A stretch of DNA of 41,032 nt from Candidatus Omnitrophota bacterium (GTDB lineage: Bacteria > Omnitrophota > Gorgyraeia > Zapsychrales > Fredricksoniimonadaceae): contig JABDCU010000014.1 of NCBI GenBank assembly GCA_013287965.1, positions 111 through 41,142 on the forward strand, given 5' to 3'. How positions within the stretch are numbered: the stretch's first letter is position 1; each line of letters begins with the position of its first letter. This document shows, one piece after another, positions 15,300 through 27,729 of the stretch. Under the pieces are notes generated by a model that was given only the letters and a program-made list of their open reading frames with translations, searched no databases and had not been told where the DNA came from. The translations under genes were made by a program, and so were the position numbers.

Positions 15300-15357
15300 G
15301 ACCCATCGAAAAACAAAAACAATCCACAGCTGTTAATAACTTGTGTTCTCGTCAATA

Positions 15358-16689
15358 ATGACCCTCAACGACGTCTGGCAAAAAGCCCAAACCCCCATCA
15401 AGGCCTCTATCGGCGAGACTTCCTACGACACGTGGTTTTCTCATCTGAAGATCTGTGAGACCAATCCAGGGGTCTTGACCATCCAGGCCCCGGATGAATA
15501 TTTCAAAAACTGGATCGATGAACGCTACCGCGCCATCATTGAGCGCTGCCTGCGCACCGAGGCAGGGCAGGGGATCGATATTGAATTCGCCGTTAATTCT
15601 GAGCTGCTGAACAAAAAAACCCAGCAAAAGCTTGACCAAATTGAAAAGTCTTTCGCGCCGGCGGACAAGAACATCCATTTAAATCCGCGTTTCCTTTTTG
15701 AAAATTTTGTCGTAGGGGCAGGCAACCGTTTTGCTTTTGCCGCGGCCCAGGCCGTGGCGGAGAATCCCGCCAAGTCTTACAATCCGTTTTTTATCTACGG
15801 GCCCGTGGGTCTGGGCAAAACGCATTTACTGCAGGCCATCACCCATGAGGCCAAGCGCAAAAACCCTGCCCTTAAAATTTGTTACCTGTCGTCTGAACAG
15901 TTCACCAATGAATTGATCAATTCCATCCGCCACCATTCGTCAGAAGCTTTCCGCCAAAAGTACCGCCACGTTGACATCCTTTTGATCGATGATATCCATT
16001 TTATCGCCGGAAAAGTCTCCACCCAGGAAGAATTTTTCCACACCTTTAATACCTTGCATGACCACCACAAGCAGATCATCATCTGCTCGGACAGGCCGCC
16101 TAAAGAGATCGCCAACTTAGAAGAACGCTTAGTCTCACGTTTTGCCTGGGGGCTGATCACTGATATCCAGCCGCCGGACTATGAAACAAGGGTGGCTATT
16201 TTACGTAAAAAATTAGAATTAGAATCCGTGATAGTCCCTGATGATGTGGTATTATTTATTGCCCAGGAAATTAAAACCAATATCCGTGAATTAGAAGGGG
16301 CGCTGATCCGGGTGGTGGCTTACGCGCTCCTGGAAGATAAATTGATCTCTTTGGCCGTGGCCAAGCAGGTCCTTAAAGACATGGTCAAAGAAACCATCAA
16401 GACCATCAGTGTTGACATGGTCCAAAAAGAAGTGGCTGCCCATTATCGCGTAACCCTGGCTGACCTGAAAACCAAAAAGCGTCATAAAAACGTGGTTTTG
16501 CCCAGGCAGGTAGCAATGTACTTGACCCGCAAATTAACGACACATTCCTTGCCGGAGATCGGGGCGGCTTTTGGCGGTAAAGACCACACAACTGTTTTAC
16601 ACGCTTATAAAAAGATAGAAAAGGACTTTATAACCAGTCCGGAAGTAAAAAAAAGCATTGATTATTTAAACTCGATCCTTTTGGAATAA
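15358..16689 (+). CDS. dnaA: Chromosomal replication initiator protein DnaA
   Basis: DnaA binds DnaA boxes and unwinds the origin. Domain I is at the N-terminus (MTLNDVWQKAQ to SYDTWFSHLK), followed by a short linker and the AAA+ domain with Walker A GPVGLGKTH and Walker B ILLIDDIHFIAGK. The C-terminal domain IV shows the signature LPEIGAAFGGKDHTTVLHA. The start was set at ATG 15358 because the conserved N-terminus begins there; a GTG five codons upstream is the alternative. No clear Shine-Dalgarno precedes either. The 443-residue length is normal. Confidence 0.97.
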   Translation: MTLNDVWQKAQTPIKASIGETSYDTWFSHLKICETNPGVLTIQAPDEYFKNWIDERYRAIIERCLRTEAGQGIDIEFAVNSELLNKKTQQKLDQIEKSFAPADKNIHLNPRFLFENFVVGAGNRFAFAAAQAVAENPAKSYNPFFIYGPVGLGKTHLLQAITHEAKRKNPALKICYLSSEQFTNELINSIRHHSSEAFRQKYRHVDILLIDDIHFIAGKVSTQEEFFHTFNTLHDHHKQIIICSDRPPKEIANLEERLVSRFAWGLITDIQPPDYETRVAILRKKLELESVIVPDDVVLFIAQEIKTNIRELEGALIRVVAYALLEDKLISLAVAKQVLKDMVKETIKTISVDMVQKEVAAHYRVTLADLKTKKRHKNVVLPRQVAMYLTRKLTTHSLPEIGAAFGGKDHTTVLHAYKKIEKDFITSPEVKKSIDYLNSILLE

Positions 16690-16858
16690 ATGAGTGTGGA
16701 TAAGAAATGGATCTTGTCCCAGGCTTATCCACAGGTGTTAATACCCGTAACACATTGAAAACATTGGTGATTTCTTTCTAATTCAACTTATCCACAAGTA
16801 CTAATACGATTACTGCTGTCTTTCAAGGTTAAACAAAAAGTACTAAAAGCAGAGGGTT
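16690..16858. other. oriC: Probable replication origin (oriC) with DnaA boxes
   Basis: The 170-nt gap between dnaA and dnaN holds three exact TTATCCACA boxes: 16695-16703 (minus orientation), 16725-16733 and 16788-16796 (plus). The sequence between them is AT-rich. The position between dnaA and dnaN, the switch of coding strand just upstream and the nearby parS all agree. The unwinding element and exact limits cannot be fixed by eye. Confidence 0.85.
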
Positions 16859-16864
16859 GTGAAT

Positions 16865-17953
16865 ATGAAAATAAAGACTAATAAAGAGGAAATCCAGGCC
16901 GCGATCGCAACGGTAAGTAATATAGTTTCTCCAAAAACAACCTTACCTATTCTCTCCAATATACTTTTAGAAACAAATAACAGTTCTTTGAAATTAAATA
17001 CCACCGATCTTGATATCGGTATATCCTGTGAATTGCCTGTGCATGTCTATGAACAAGGGGCCATTACCATCCCTGCCAAGCGTTTTAGTGATATTGTCCG
17101 TGAATTACCAAGCGGAGAAGTGATTATTGTTGCCCGCAAGAATAATCAGATCGATATTGAAGGTTTAAATTGCCGTTTTAAGCTTAATGGCTTGCCTAAA
17201 GAAGAATTCCCTAAATTTCCGGAATTTAAAGATAAAGATGCGGTTTTAATTAAGCAGGCGGATTTAAAAGAAATGATCCGTTTGACGAATTTTGCGGTTT
17301 CTTATGAAGAGTCCCGGTATGTCTTAAATGGTCTTTTGTTGGAAGTGGCAGGGGATGTGGTGCGGATGGTGGCCACAGACGGCAGGCGTCTGGCTAAAAT
17401 TGAAAAGAAATTAATACATCCTTCACATAAAGATTTTCATATCATTGTCCCTGTTAAAGCGATCAATGAGATCAACCGTAACCTGAAAGAAGAGGGACAG
17501 GTCAGCATTATCCATGGGACAACCCAGGTCCTGTTTAATATTAACGGGGTCCTGATCGCCACCCGTATTATAGAAGGGGAGTTTCCTAATTATAAGCAGG
17601 TCATCCCCAAAGAAGGCAATAATAAGGCCAAGGTCAAGACCCAGGACCTTTTGGCAGCTATCCGCCGGGCGAATTTATTGTCCACCCCGGATTTTCAGGC
17701 GATCAAATTCGAACTTTTTAAAGATAAACTGGTGATATCCAAGACCACCCCTGATGTGGGCGAATCCCGCGAAGAAGTGGCGGTCGAATACGGGCAGCAG
17801 GAACTGATCGTGGGATTTAATCCGCAGTTTTTCATTGACGTGCTTAAGAACATTGACGAGGAATATGTGCCCATGGAATTTTTAGGGCCGGACAAGCCCT
17901 GCGTCTTGCGGCTCAAAGAGTATCTGTATTTGGCCCTTCCCATGCGGCTTTGA
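16865..17953 (+). CDS. dnaN: DNA polymerase III beta subunit (sliding clamp)
   Basis: The beta clamp tethers polymerase III to DNA. The 362-residue protein has three clamp domains and family segments such as KTTLPILSNILLE, LKLNTTDLDIGISCELP, EFPKFPEF, YVLNGLLLEVAGDVVRMVATDGRRLA and the C-terminal LRLKEYLYLALPMRL. The ATG at 16865 lies 8 nt after AGAGGG and is preferred over a GTG two codons earlier. It is followed after 12 nt by the DUF721 gene. Confidence 0.97.
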   Translation: MKIKTNKEEIQAAIATVSNIVSPKTTLPILSNILLETNNSSLKLNTTDLDIGISCELPVHVYEQGAITIPAKRFSDIVRELPSGEVIIVARKNNQIDIEGLNCRFKLNGLPKEEFPKFPEFKDKDAVLIKQADLKEMIRLTNFAVSYEESRYVLNGLLLEVAGDVVRMVATDGRRLAKIEKKLIHPSHKDFHIIVPVKAINEINRNLKEEGQVSIIHGTTQVLFNINGVLIATRIIEGEFPNYKQVIPKEGNNKAKVKTQDLLAAIRRANLLSTPDFQAIKFELFKDKLVISKTTPDVGESREEVAVEYGQQELIVGFNPQFFIDVLKNIDEEYVPMEFLGPDKPCVLRLKEYLYLALPMRL

Positions 17954-17965
17954 TCCGGGGTAAGA

Positions 17966-18238
17966 ATGGATTCGATCAAAAATATCGTTTCAGGGGTCAT
18001 GGGACGCATGTCATCAGGGGATGGCGGGAATTTTAAGGACATCCAGGCGGTTTGGGCCAAGGTTTCCGGTGATAAAGGCAGCCGTGTGGCGGATTTCAAG
18101 GATGGGTGCCTGACGATCAATGCGGATTCGTCCATGCGCTTAGTGAGGCTTAACTTGAACAGGGAAGGCCTTTTAAAGGAACTAAGACAAGAGTTTCCGT
18201 CAATTGTAAAAATTAGTTTTAAAGTAGGAGCCAAGTAA
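17966..18238 (+). CDS. DUF721 / DciA-like protein
   Basis: The 90-residue protein has the DUF721 pattern: an IQAVWAKVSGDKGSRVAD segment, then a beta strand DGCLTINADSS and a C-terminal ELRQEFPSIVKISFKVG. DciA, a member of this family, helps load the replicative helicase DnaB. The location between dnaN and gyrB fits a replication role; in actinobacteria the same gene follows recF. It is shorter than most DciA proteins and direct helicase loading is inference. Its stop is directly followed by the gyrB ATG. Confidence 0.75.
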   Translation: MDSIKNIVSGVMGRMSSGDGGNFKDIQAVWAKVSGDKGSRVADFKDGCLTINADSSMRLVRLNLNREGLLKELRQEFPSIVKISFKVGAK

Positions 18239-20683
<2,445 letters not shown>

Positions 20684-20702
20684 TAAGAAGAAAGGCAGAA
20701 GC

Positions 20703-23162
20703 ATGTCACGTGATTTAAACAAAAAAGAACACATTGTTCCGGTTTATATTGAAGAGGAAATGAAGAATTCGTATCTTTCTTATTCCATGTCTGTTATCGT
20801 CGGCCGGGCCTTGCCTGACGTGCGCGACGGCCTAAAGCCCGTGCACCGGCGCATCCTTTACGCGATGAAGGAGCTTAATCTCGAGCACAATAAGAAATAC
20901 AAGAAAAGCGCCCTGATCGTCGGCGAAGTGTTGGGTAAATACCATCCGCACGGGGACACGGCTGTTTATGACACCATGGTGCGCATGGTGCAGGATTTCT
21001 CGCTGCGGTATCCTTTGATCGACGGGCAGGGCAACTTTGGTTCCATAGACGGGGATTCAGCTGCCGCGTACCGTTATACCGAAGCGCGCATGGCCGCGGT
21101 TGCCGAAGAAATGCTGCATGATATTGAAAAGCAAACGGTTGACTTCAGTCCTAATTTCGACGGATCCCGCGAAGAGCCGGATATCCTCCCGGGCTTAGTC
21201 CCCAACCTTCTCGTTAATGGGTCCGCGGGTATTGCCGTCGGCATGGCCACCAACATGGCGCCGCACAACTTAGGCGAGATCATTGATGGCATTGTTCATT
21301 TATTGGAGAACCCCGAAGCTGTCATCAAAGACCTGATGAAATTTGTCAAGGGCCCGGATTTTCCCACCGCTGGCATTATTTGCGGCAGGGAAGGGTTTGT
21401 GGACGCGTATAACACCGGCCGCGGCAAGGTGACGATCCGCGCGCGCGCCAGCATTGAGGCGCAAAAAAGCAATAAAGAAGCCATCATCATCACCGAGCTT
21501 CCTTATCAGGTCAATAAAGCAAACCTGATCTTAAACATAGCTGATCTGGTCCAGAATAAACAGATCGACGGGATCACGGATATCCGCGATGAAAGCGACA
21601 AGCAGGGCATCAGGGTTGTTATCGAACTTCGCCGTGATGTTGATGCCAATATCGTGCTCAACTATCTTTTTAAGCACACCCAGATGGAGACGACGTTCGG
21701 GATCATTAACCTGGCGCTGGTCAATAAATCACCGAAAGTCCTGAATTTAAAACAACTGATGTTCCATTACATTGCCCATCGCCGCGTTGTTATCCGCCGC
21801 CGGACACAATTCGACCTGGACAAGGCCCTGCGCCGCGCGCATATTTTAGAAGGCTTGAAAATTGCCTTCAAACATTTAGACGAGATCATCAAAACGATCC
21901 GCGCCTCCAAGAGCACATCGGATGCCAAAGAATCGCTGATCAAGAAATTCGATCTTACCGATGTCCAGGCCCAGGCTATTTTGGAAATGCAATTGCAGCG
22001 CCTGGCAGCGCTCGAGCGCGACAAGATCGAGGCGGAATACCAGCAGCTTTTAAAAGACATTGATGACTACCGTGCGATCCTGGCCTCAGATAAAAAGGTG
22101 GATGCCATTATCAAAGAGGAATTAGCGGAATTGAAAAAGAAGTACGCGGACAAACGCCGCACGGAAATTGCCGCGAAGGCGGAAGACATCGAGATCGAGG
22201 ACATGATCGCCGACGAAGACATGGCCATCACCATCAGCAATAAAGGCTATATCAAGCGTTTGGCGCTGGATGGCTACCGTTCGCAGAAACGCGGCGGCAA
22301 AGGGGTCACGGCCATGACCACCTCGGACGAAGATTTCGTTGAGCGCATGTTCGTCGCGTCTTCCAAAGATGTTTTGTTGATCTTTTCCAACTCGGGCACC
22401 GTACGCTGGCTTAAGGTATACGAAATCCCTGTCGCCTCACGCACGGCCAAGGGCAAGGCCATTGTTAATTTGCTGTCTTTCAAGCCCGAGGAGAAGATCA
22501 GCGCTATTGTGGCGGTCAAGGAATTCAGGGAAGATCAATTTTTAGTGTTTGCCACCAAATTGGGATTGGTCAAAAAGACCAAGGTCTCGGCGTATAATAA
22601 TCCGCGCAAGGGCGGCATCGTCGGTATTGGCTTAGAAAGCGGCGATGAGCTTATCGGGGTGGGATTAAGTAACGGCAAGGAAGACGTCCTTTTAGCCACG
22701 CGTCAGGGCATCTCGCTGAGGTTTCCTGAGAAGCAATTGCGCGACATGGGGCGTTCCGCCAAGGGTGTGCGCGGCATCAATTTAGAAAAGAAAGATTTTG
22801 TCGTCGGCATGCTGGTCTTTGCTCCGGATGTTGATAAGACCGGCGCCAAGCTATTGTCCGTTTGTGAGCTGGGCTATGCCAAGCGCTCGGACTTTGCGGA
22901 CTACCGCACGCAATCACGCGGGGGCAAGGGTGTCATCAATGTCAAGATCACCGAAAAAAACGGAGCAGTCGTGGGGGTCATGACAGTTTCCGACGGAGAT
23001 GAAATCATGGCCGTGACCAAAAAAGGCATGGTGACGCGTTCTTCTCCCTCCGAGATCCGTGAGACCGGCCGCAGCGCGGTGGGCGTGCGCTTGATTTCCA
23101 TGGGAGAAGGTGATAGACTTTCTTCCGTTGCCCATGTAGTGCTAGCCCAAGAAGAAGAATGA
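20703..23162 (+). CDS. gyrA: DNA gyrase subunit A
   Basis: GyrA cuts and rejoins DNA through its active-site tyrosine. The breakage-reunion domain has [35 protein letters not shown] (the region where quinolone resistance changes occur in other species) and the catalytic [10 protein letters not shown]. The C-terminal beta-pinwheel contains the GyrA box QKRGGKG, which marks a gyrase rather than topoisomerase IV, plus a second RGGKGV blade. The length of 819 is normal. Confidence 0.97.
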   Translation: MSRDLNKKEHIVPVYIEEEMKNSYLSYSMSVIVGRALPDVRDGLKPVHRRILYAMKELNLEHNKKYKKSALIVGEVLGKYHPHGDTAVYDTMVRMVQDFSLRYPLIDGQGNFGSIDGDSAAAYRYTEARMAAVAEEMLHDIEKQTVDFSPNFDGSREEPDILPGLVPNLLVNGSAGIAVGMATNMAPHNLGEIIDGIVHLLENPEAVIKDLMKFVKGPDFPTAGIICGREGFVDAYNTGRGKVTIRARASIEAQKSNKEAIIITELPYQVNKANLILNIADLVQNKQIDGITDIRDESDKQGIRVVIELRRDVDANIVLNYLFKHTQMETTFGIINLALVNKSPKVLNLKQLMFHYIAHRRVVIRRRTQFDLDKALRRAHILEGLKIAFKHLDEIIKTIRASKSTSDAKESLIKKFDLTDVQAQAILEMQLQRLAALERDKIEAEYQQLLKDIDDYRAILASDKKVDAIIKEELAELKKKYADKRRTEIAAKAEDIEIEDMIADEDMAITISNKGYIKRLALDGYRSQKRGGKGVTAMTTSDEDFVERMFVASSKDVLLIFSNSGTVRWLKVYEIPVASRTAKGKAIVNLLSFKPEEKISAIVAVKEFREDQFLVFATKLGLVKKTKVSAYNNPRKGGIVGIGLESGDELIGVGLSNGKEDVLLATRQGISLRFPEKQLRDMGRSAKGVRGINLEKKDFVVGMLVFAPDVDKTGAKLLSVCELGYAKRSDFADYRTQSRGGKGVINVKITEKNGAVVGVMTVSDGDEIMAVTKKGMVTRSSPSEIRETGRSAVGVRLISMGEGDRLSSVAHVVLAQEEE

Positions 23163-23169
23163 TTTTTTA

Positions 23170-23243
23170 GACCCCATCGTCTAGCCTGGTCAGGACACAA
23201 GCTTTTCAAGCTTGCAGCGCGGGTTCAAATCCCGCTGGGGTCG
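23170..23243 (+). tRNA. tRNA-Glu (anticodon UUC)
   Basis: A complete cloverleaf: acceptor GACCCCA/TGGGGTC, anticodon stem CAAGC/GCTTG around loop TTTTCAA, T arm GCGGG-TTCAAAT-CCCGC, discriminator G. CCA is not encoded, unlike the three tRNAs on the other side of the origin. It begins 7 nt after the gyrA stop. Confidence 0.95.
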
Positions 23244-23277
23244 CTTTCAGTTTAACTTCTACAGAGGAGGTCTACAC

Positions 23278-23925
23278 ATGCTCACTATCTACGGTTCAGA
23301 CCTATCAGGCCCTGCCATTAAGGCCCGTTTGACAGCCAGTTGCCTGGGGTTGAATTATAAATGGCAGCTCGTTAATCTGCGGGAAAAAGAACAAAAGCAG
23401 GAATGGTTTTTGAAGATCAACCCGGTGGGCAAGGTGCCTGCCATGGACGATGACGGCTTTCACTTATTTGAAAGCAATGCCATCTGCAGGTACCTTTGTG
23501 ACAAGCATAATTCTTCCCTGTATCCCAAAGATGTCAAGAAGCGCGCGACTATCGACCAATGGATCGACTATGTCTCGTTTCACATCGGAGCGAATTTCGT
23601 ACCTGTTGTCTATAACCGCCTTTTTGCTCCGCTTAGAGGAATGCCCGTCAACGAGAAAGCCATTACCGACGGGCTCGAATTCCTTAAACAATATTTTCCC
23701 ATTGTTGAAAAACAACTGTCCCAACACAAGTATATTGTCAGCCAGGAAATATCCGTAGCAGACATCATTTTGTTGGCACTCCTTGAGCCGACGGAGATGG
23801 CCAAGATTGACCTGGGCGCCTATCCTAAATTAACAGCCTGGCGCGCGGAGCTTAAAAAACAGCCTTTTTACACGAGCTGTTATAAGGAATACGGAGAGAT
23901 GCTAAAAGCACCAGCTTCCAAATGA
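23278..23925 (+). CDS. Glutathione S-transferase family protein
   Basis: The 215-residue protein has the two-domain GST layout. The thioredoxin-like N domain (MLTIYGSDLSGPAIKARLTA) carries the glutathione-site segment NPVGKVPAMDDDGFHLFESNAICRYL with the cis-Pro and ESNAI signature. The helical C domain has ISVADIILLALL near residue 160. A strong AGGAGG lies 7 nt upstream of the chosen ATG; the open frame upstream runs into tRNA-Glu. The gene overlaps the next (Nit amidase) by 4 nt, which suggests linked glutathione metabolism. The substrate is not predictable. Confidence 0.9.
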   Translation: MLTIYGSDLSGPAIKARLTASCLGLNYKWQLVNLREKEQKQEWFLKINPVGKVPAMDDDGFHLFESNAICRYLCDKHNSSLYPKDVKKRATIDQWIDYVSFHIGANFVPVVYNRLFAPLRGMPVNEKAITDGLEFLKQYFPIVEKQLSQHKYIVSQEISVADIILLALLEPTEMAKIDLGAYPKLTAWRAELKKQPFYTSCYKEYGEMLKAPASK

Positions 23926-24716
23926 AAGTAGCTCTTTTACAGTTTTGTGCAGGTGAAAACAAAGAAACTAATCTCGCCCGGGCAATGGCCATGTCCCAAG
24001 AGGCCGTGGGAGGACGGGCTAAATTCATCCTTTTGCCGGAAGTCTTTAATTTTCGGGGCGATGCAAGAAACAAGGGATTATTTGCAAAGGCGACGGAAAG
24101 GATCCCGGGCCCCTCGACCGATGTCTTCATATCTTTAGCTAAAAAACACAAGGTCTCATTTTTGTTAGGGTCTATATTAGAGAAGGCCCCTCAAACCCGC
24201 GCGTATAACACCTCAGTCCTCATTGGTCCTCGTGGGACCATCACTGCTAAATACCGCAAAATTCACTTATTTGATGCCCGTATCGGTGATAAGATAGTCA
24301 AGGAAGCGGATTGTTTCCGTGCGGGCACAAGGCCCGCGACGGCAAAAATAGGGGAATTTAGGGCAGGGCTTTCTGTTTGCTACGACCTGCGTTTCCCCGG
24401 GCTTTATCAAGATTATGCGCGCGAAGGTGTGGAAATTTTGACAGTACCGTCGTGCTTTACCCGGAAAACAGGAGAGGCCCATTGGGAAACGCTGCTTCGC
24501 GCCCGGGCGATCGAGAATTTGTCTTACGTGTTGGCGCCCAACCAGGTCGGCACAGACTCTCGCGGTATGCAGGCCCATGGGCATAGCATGATCATCTCCC
24601 CGTGGGGCGAGATCATTGCCCGTGGGAGCGCCGGGGGGCAAGAAATTATTTTTGGCGACATTAACATGGAAGAAGTGCGCAAGGCAAGACGGATATTGCC
24701 TGGAATCATAAAATAG
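23922..24716 (+). CDS. Carbon-nitrogen hydrolase, Nit1/Nit2-like (possible deaminated glutathione amidase)
   Basis: The nitrilase-superfamily triad is visible: Glu40 (FILLPEVF), Lys113 (KYRKIHLFD) and Cys153 ([12 protein letters not shown]). The CYDLRFPxLY and KIHLFD motifs are those of Nit1/Nit2 proteins, which hydrolyse deaminated glutathione or omega-amides. Translational coupling to a GST gene supports a glutathione-repair role, but the exact substrate is inference. The length of 264 is normal. Confidence 0.88.
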   Translation: MKVALLQFCAGENKETNLARAMAMSQEAVGGRAKFILLPEVFNFRGDARNKGLFAKATERIPGPSTDVFISLAKKHKVSFLLGSILEKAPQTRAYNTSVLIGPRGTITAKYRKIHLFDARIGDKIVKEADCFRAGTRPATAKIGEFRAGLSVCYDLRFPGLYQDYAREGVEILTVPSCFTRKTGEAHWETLLRARAIENLSYVLAPNQVGTDSRGMQAHGHSMIISPWGEIIARGSAGGQEIIFGDINMEEVRKARRILPGIIK

Positions 24717-24727
24717 GGGAGATCATC

Positions 24728-25708
24728 ATGGCTAAACGGGTTAAAGTAGCGGTCACAGGCGCGGCAGGCCAGATCGGGTATGCCTTATTGTTCCGCATTG
24801 CCGCCGGAGAAATGTTTGGGAGCGACACAGAAGTTGACCTAAGTTTATTGGAATTAGAAAAAGCCCTGCCTGCGCTGCAGGGAGTAGTCATGGAATTAGA
24901 TGACTGTGCCTTTCCTTTGCTGCGTTCCGTGTCCATATCAGCGGACCCTAACGTCGCGTTTAAGGACATTGACTGGGCCCTGCTCGTCGGCAGCGTACCG
25001 CGCAAAGAAGGCATGGAGCGCGGGGACCTCTTGAAGATCAATGGCGGCGTTTTTACGGTACAAGGCCAAGCGATCTCGAACAATGCCAAGCCGACCTGCA
25101 AGGTGCTCGTCGTTGGGAACCCGTGCAACACGAACGCTTTTATTGCCAAGAGTGTTTGCAAAAACATTCCTGCCAAGAACTTTTTTGCCATGACCATGCT
25201 CGACGAGAACCGGGCGCTGACACAGTTGGCGCAAAAAGCTTCCGTGGCGGTCGATGCTGTCAAGAATGTAGCGATCTGGGGGAACCATTCAGCCACCCAG
25301 TATCCGGATTTTTATAATGCGACCATCAACGGACGCCCCGTCGCAGAAGTGATCACGGATGAAGCGTGGCTAAAAGGTGCCTTTATTGAAACAGTGCAAA
25401 AGAGGGGGGCTGCCATCATCAAGGCCCGCGGCCTTTCTTCCGCGGCTTCGGCCGCCAACGCGGTGATCGATACCGTGCGCAATATCACAACCCCGACACC
25501 CGCGGGTGAATTTTTTTCAGCGGCCGTTTCTTCAGATGGCAGCTATGGGGTTGAGGCAGGGATCATGTTTGGCTTTCCGTTGCGCTCCAACGGCAATGAA
25601 TACACCATTGTTACAGGCCTGAAGCACAATGAATTCGCCCAAACCAAGATCAAGGCCACGCTGGATGAATTATTGTCTGAAAAAGAGGCCGTAGCAGAAT
25701 TAGTTTGA
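24728..25708 (+). CDS. mdh: Malate dehydrogenase (NAD type)
   Basis: The enzyme interconverts malate and oxaloacetate in the citric acid cycle. The NAD-binding motif [15 protein letters not shown] starts at residue 11. The substrate-binding segment is [18 protein letters not shown] and the catalytic histidine is in [11 protein letters not shown]. The sequence style and 326-residue length match the cytosolic/long MDH type rather than the LDH-like type. A Shine-Dalgarno (GGGGAGA) precedes the ATG, 11 nt after the amidase stop. Confidence 0.96.
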   Translation: MAKRVKVAVTGAAGQIGYALLFRIAAGEMFGSDTEVDLSLLELEKALPALQGVVMELDDCAFPLLRSVSISADPNVAFKDIDWALLVGSVPRKEGMERGDLLKINGGVFTVQGQAISNNAKPTCKVLVVGNPCNTNAFIAKSVCKNIPAKNFFAMTMLDENRALTQLAQKASVAVDAVKNVAIWGNHSATQYPDFYNATINGRPVAEVITDEAWLKGAFIETVQKRGAAIIKARGLSSAASAANAVIDTVRNITTPTPAGEFFSAAVSSDGSYGVEAGIMFGFPLRSNGNEYTIVTGLKHNEFAQTKIKATLDELLSEKEAVAELV

Positions 25709-25814
25709 TTTTTTATTGCTCTTAACAAAATTTTAATATATGATTTTATTTGTTGAAATATAACAAGTTATGATAAAAAAATCAGGAATTATTGAGAAAT
25801 TTAAGGCCGTGGAC
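25709..25814. other. AT-rich intergenic region, no gene seen
   Basis: Between mdh and the promoter of the next gene the sequence is strongly AT-rich. A short T run follows the mdh stop but no convincing stem precedes it. No RNA gene or ORF is supported. Confidence 0.6.
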
Positions 25815-25843
25815 TTGCTTTTTTAAAAAAGAGCAGGTATACT
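25815..25843 (+). promoter_or_regulatory. Candidate promoter of the PPIase-cpaB-secretin unit
   Basis: TTGCTT, a 17-nt spacer and TATACT lie 30 nt before the start codon of the lipoprotein PPIase. It is the first promoter-like sequence after mdh and could drive the next four genes, which are closely spaced or overlapping. Confidence 0.55.
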
Positions 25844-25872
25844 TAAGAGATTTTATTTTTTGGAGAATATTT

Positions 25873-26859
25873 ATGAGAAAACCAGGACCGGCAATGTGCG
25901 GGACTATGTGTTTTACTTTGGGACTTGTTTTCTTGACAGGCTGTGACCTATTGGGCTTGGGCCCTAAGAAGCAAGAGGAACTTAAAAAACAGCCTGAGGC
26001 AGCAGTGGTTGCAACAGCTGTTGTTGCTCCACCCATTGTTACTCAAAGTTCGCCGGCGTTACCGGGTCCTTTGCCCGGCAATGCTTTAGTGCGCATCGGC
26101 AGCTGGACATTGACGGCGGAAGATTTTAATAATCGCCTTGGTCTTTTAAAACAGCAGCTCCCTGATTTTAAAGAAAATGACGCCAATACCAAAAATGCCG
26201 TTTTAGATGAACTTGTCCGCCAGCAGCTTTTAGTTAAAGACGCAGAGGATTCCGATATTGGCAATACTAAAGAGATCAAGGACGCTATTGAGGATTTTCG
26301 CAAAACACTTTTAGTCCAGGAATTAGCCAGCCGCCTGACCAAGCAAGTCGCGGCAACCGAAGATGATGCCCGTGCTTATTATGACGCAAATAAGGATAAA
26401 TTCACTGAACCGGTCACATGGCATGTCCGTCAAATCGTTGTAGGTGATGAGGCTTCTGCCAAGGGCATCCTGGTACAAATTTTACAGGGAGGTGATTTTG
26501 CCCAGATCGCCCAGGCCCAGTCCAAGGCTTCAAACGGCACAGACGGCGGAAAACTAAAACCATTTGTCACCGGCAAGGCGCCCTTTGACGCCATGCAAAT
26601 AGCCATTTCCAATCTGGACGCAGGAGGCATCAGTGGCGTATTTAAAGGCCCGGAAGGCTACTATATCGTTAAAGTTGATTCCAAGGCAGGCGGCACACCC
26701 AAACTTTTTAATGACGTTAAAAAAGACCTGGTTTATGGACTGACGATGCAAAAGCAGCAAGCCGTCATCCTGAGTCATCTGAGGGACCTAGCTGAAAAAA
26801 ATAAACCGGAATACAATAAAGAACTCATCGAACAGGTCGTCGGAAAAGTAAACCCGTAG
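25873..26859 (+). CDS. Lipoprotein peptidyl-prolyl isomerase (PpiC/SurA-like)
   Basis: The 328-residue product has a lipoprotein signal with lipobox LTGC (Cys24), a Pro/Ala-rich spacer, and a SurA-like helical chaperone part (about 75-165: ILTAEDFNN-type opening, NAVLDELVRQQLL). A parvulin domain follows (about 180-275: VTWHVRQIVV, GGDFAQIAQAQS, GGISGVFKGPEGYYIVKVDS). It would fold or escort secreted proteins at the envelope. Position 33 nt before cpaB suggests that it assists assembly of the pilus parts. The start ATG has GGAG 8 nt upstream; the open frame before it covers the promoter. Confidence 0.87.
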   Translation: MRKPGPAMCGTMCFTLGLVFLTGCDLLGLGPKKQEELKKQPEAAVVATAVVAPPIVTQSSPALPGPLPGNALVRIGSWTLTAEDFNNRLGLLKQQLPDFKENDANTKNAVLDELVRQQLLVKDAEDSDIGNTKEIKDAIEDFRKTLLVQELASRLTKQVAATEDDARAYYDANKDKFTEPVTWHVRQIVVGDEASAKGILVQILQGGDFAQIAQAQSKASNGTDGGKLKPFVTGKAPFDAMQIAISNLDAGGISGVFKGPEGYYIVKVDSKAGGTPKLFNDVKKDLVYGLTMQKQQAVILSHLRDLAEKNKPEYNKELIEQVVGKVNP

Positions 26860-26892
26860 TGGTTTCTTACAGAGTTTTTTAGGGAGTGAAAA

Positions 26893-27726
26893 ATGCCAGT
26901 TGAAAATAAAAAACAAGTTGTGATCATCCTCTTTGCCGCGGTCATTGGGATCGTAGCGGTGATCTTGATGAGCAATTATGTCAAAAGCAGCATTGAAGGC
27001 CAGACCTCGGCCTTGGCAGAACAGTATAATGCCAAGCAAAAAGAGATCGTTTCCCAGATCCAGCAGCGCAGTGACCAGCAAATGGCAGCCTTGGCCCAGG
27101 AATTAGAACGCGTCAAGAGCGAACAAGCAACAGCCATGCAAAAGCAAATGGAAGCCTTGCAAGCAGCCCAAAAAGCCCAGGCGCAGCAAACAGTCCAGGT
27201 TAAAAAAGTCCGCAAGCCGTCATTAGCCCTAAAGACACCGGTGGGCAAACGCGCGGTGACGGTGATGATCGATTCATTGGCAGCCGTCGGCGGATTGCTT
27301 AACGCGGGGGACTTTGTGGATGTGATAGCTCAACTTAATGTCCCTTCCCAGGATCCGGACAAGAAAACAGTGACAGCCATGATCTTTCAGGGTCTGCAGG
27401 TCTTGGCCATCAATACCAATGAAGATGACCCGGGCGCTTATGACGACCAGCAGGCATCCGCCAGTTTAAAGATCACCGTTGCGGTTGACCCGCAAGAAGC
27501 AGGGCTTTTGGCTTTTGCCAATAAAAACGGAAGCTTGGAATTAGCGTTGCGTTCCCCTGATGACAGTGACCACCAAATGGTCAAGGCAGACACATGGAAG
27601 ACCCTGGCAGACTATGTTTTGAAAAATCAGGGGCTTGATATCCAGAACCCTGACGGGGAAAGTGCTGGCAAGCCAATGGAGAATAAACCAAGCATCCAGA
27701 TTTTCAGAGGCGGCAAGGAGTTATAA
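26893..27726 (+). CDS. cpaB: CpaB/RcpC-like pilus assembly protein
   Basis: The 277-residue protein has a membrane segment at about 8-28, a Gln/Ala-rich coiled coil at about 36-100, and a C-terminal part with the CpaB core: GKRAVTVMIDSLAAVGGLLNAG followed by FVDVIAQLNV and the later TVAVDPQEAGLLAFANKNGSLELALR. CpaB/RcpC works in the periplasm with the secretin in Tad pilus assembly. The usual N-terminal SAF domain (VARRDIPAGTxL region) is not visible and the coiled coil occupies that place. The secretin gene starts 3 nt after its stop, which supports the call. Confidence 0.82.
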   Translation: MPVENKKQVVIILFAAVIGIVAVILMSNYVKSSIEGQTSALAEQYNAKQKEIVSQIQQRSDQQMAALAQELERVKSEQATAMQKQMEALQAAQKAQAQQTVQVKKVRKPSLALKTPVGKRAVTVMIDSLAAVGGLLNAGDFVDVIAQLNVPSQDPDKKTVTAMIFQGLQVLAINTNEDDPGAYDDQQASASLKITVAVDPQEAGLLAFANKNGSLELALRSPDDSDHQMVKADTWKTLADYVLKNQGLDIQNPDGESAGKPMENKPSIQIFRGGKEL

Positions 27727-27729
27727 ATA

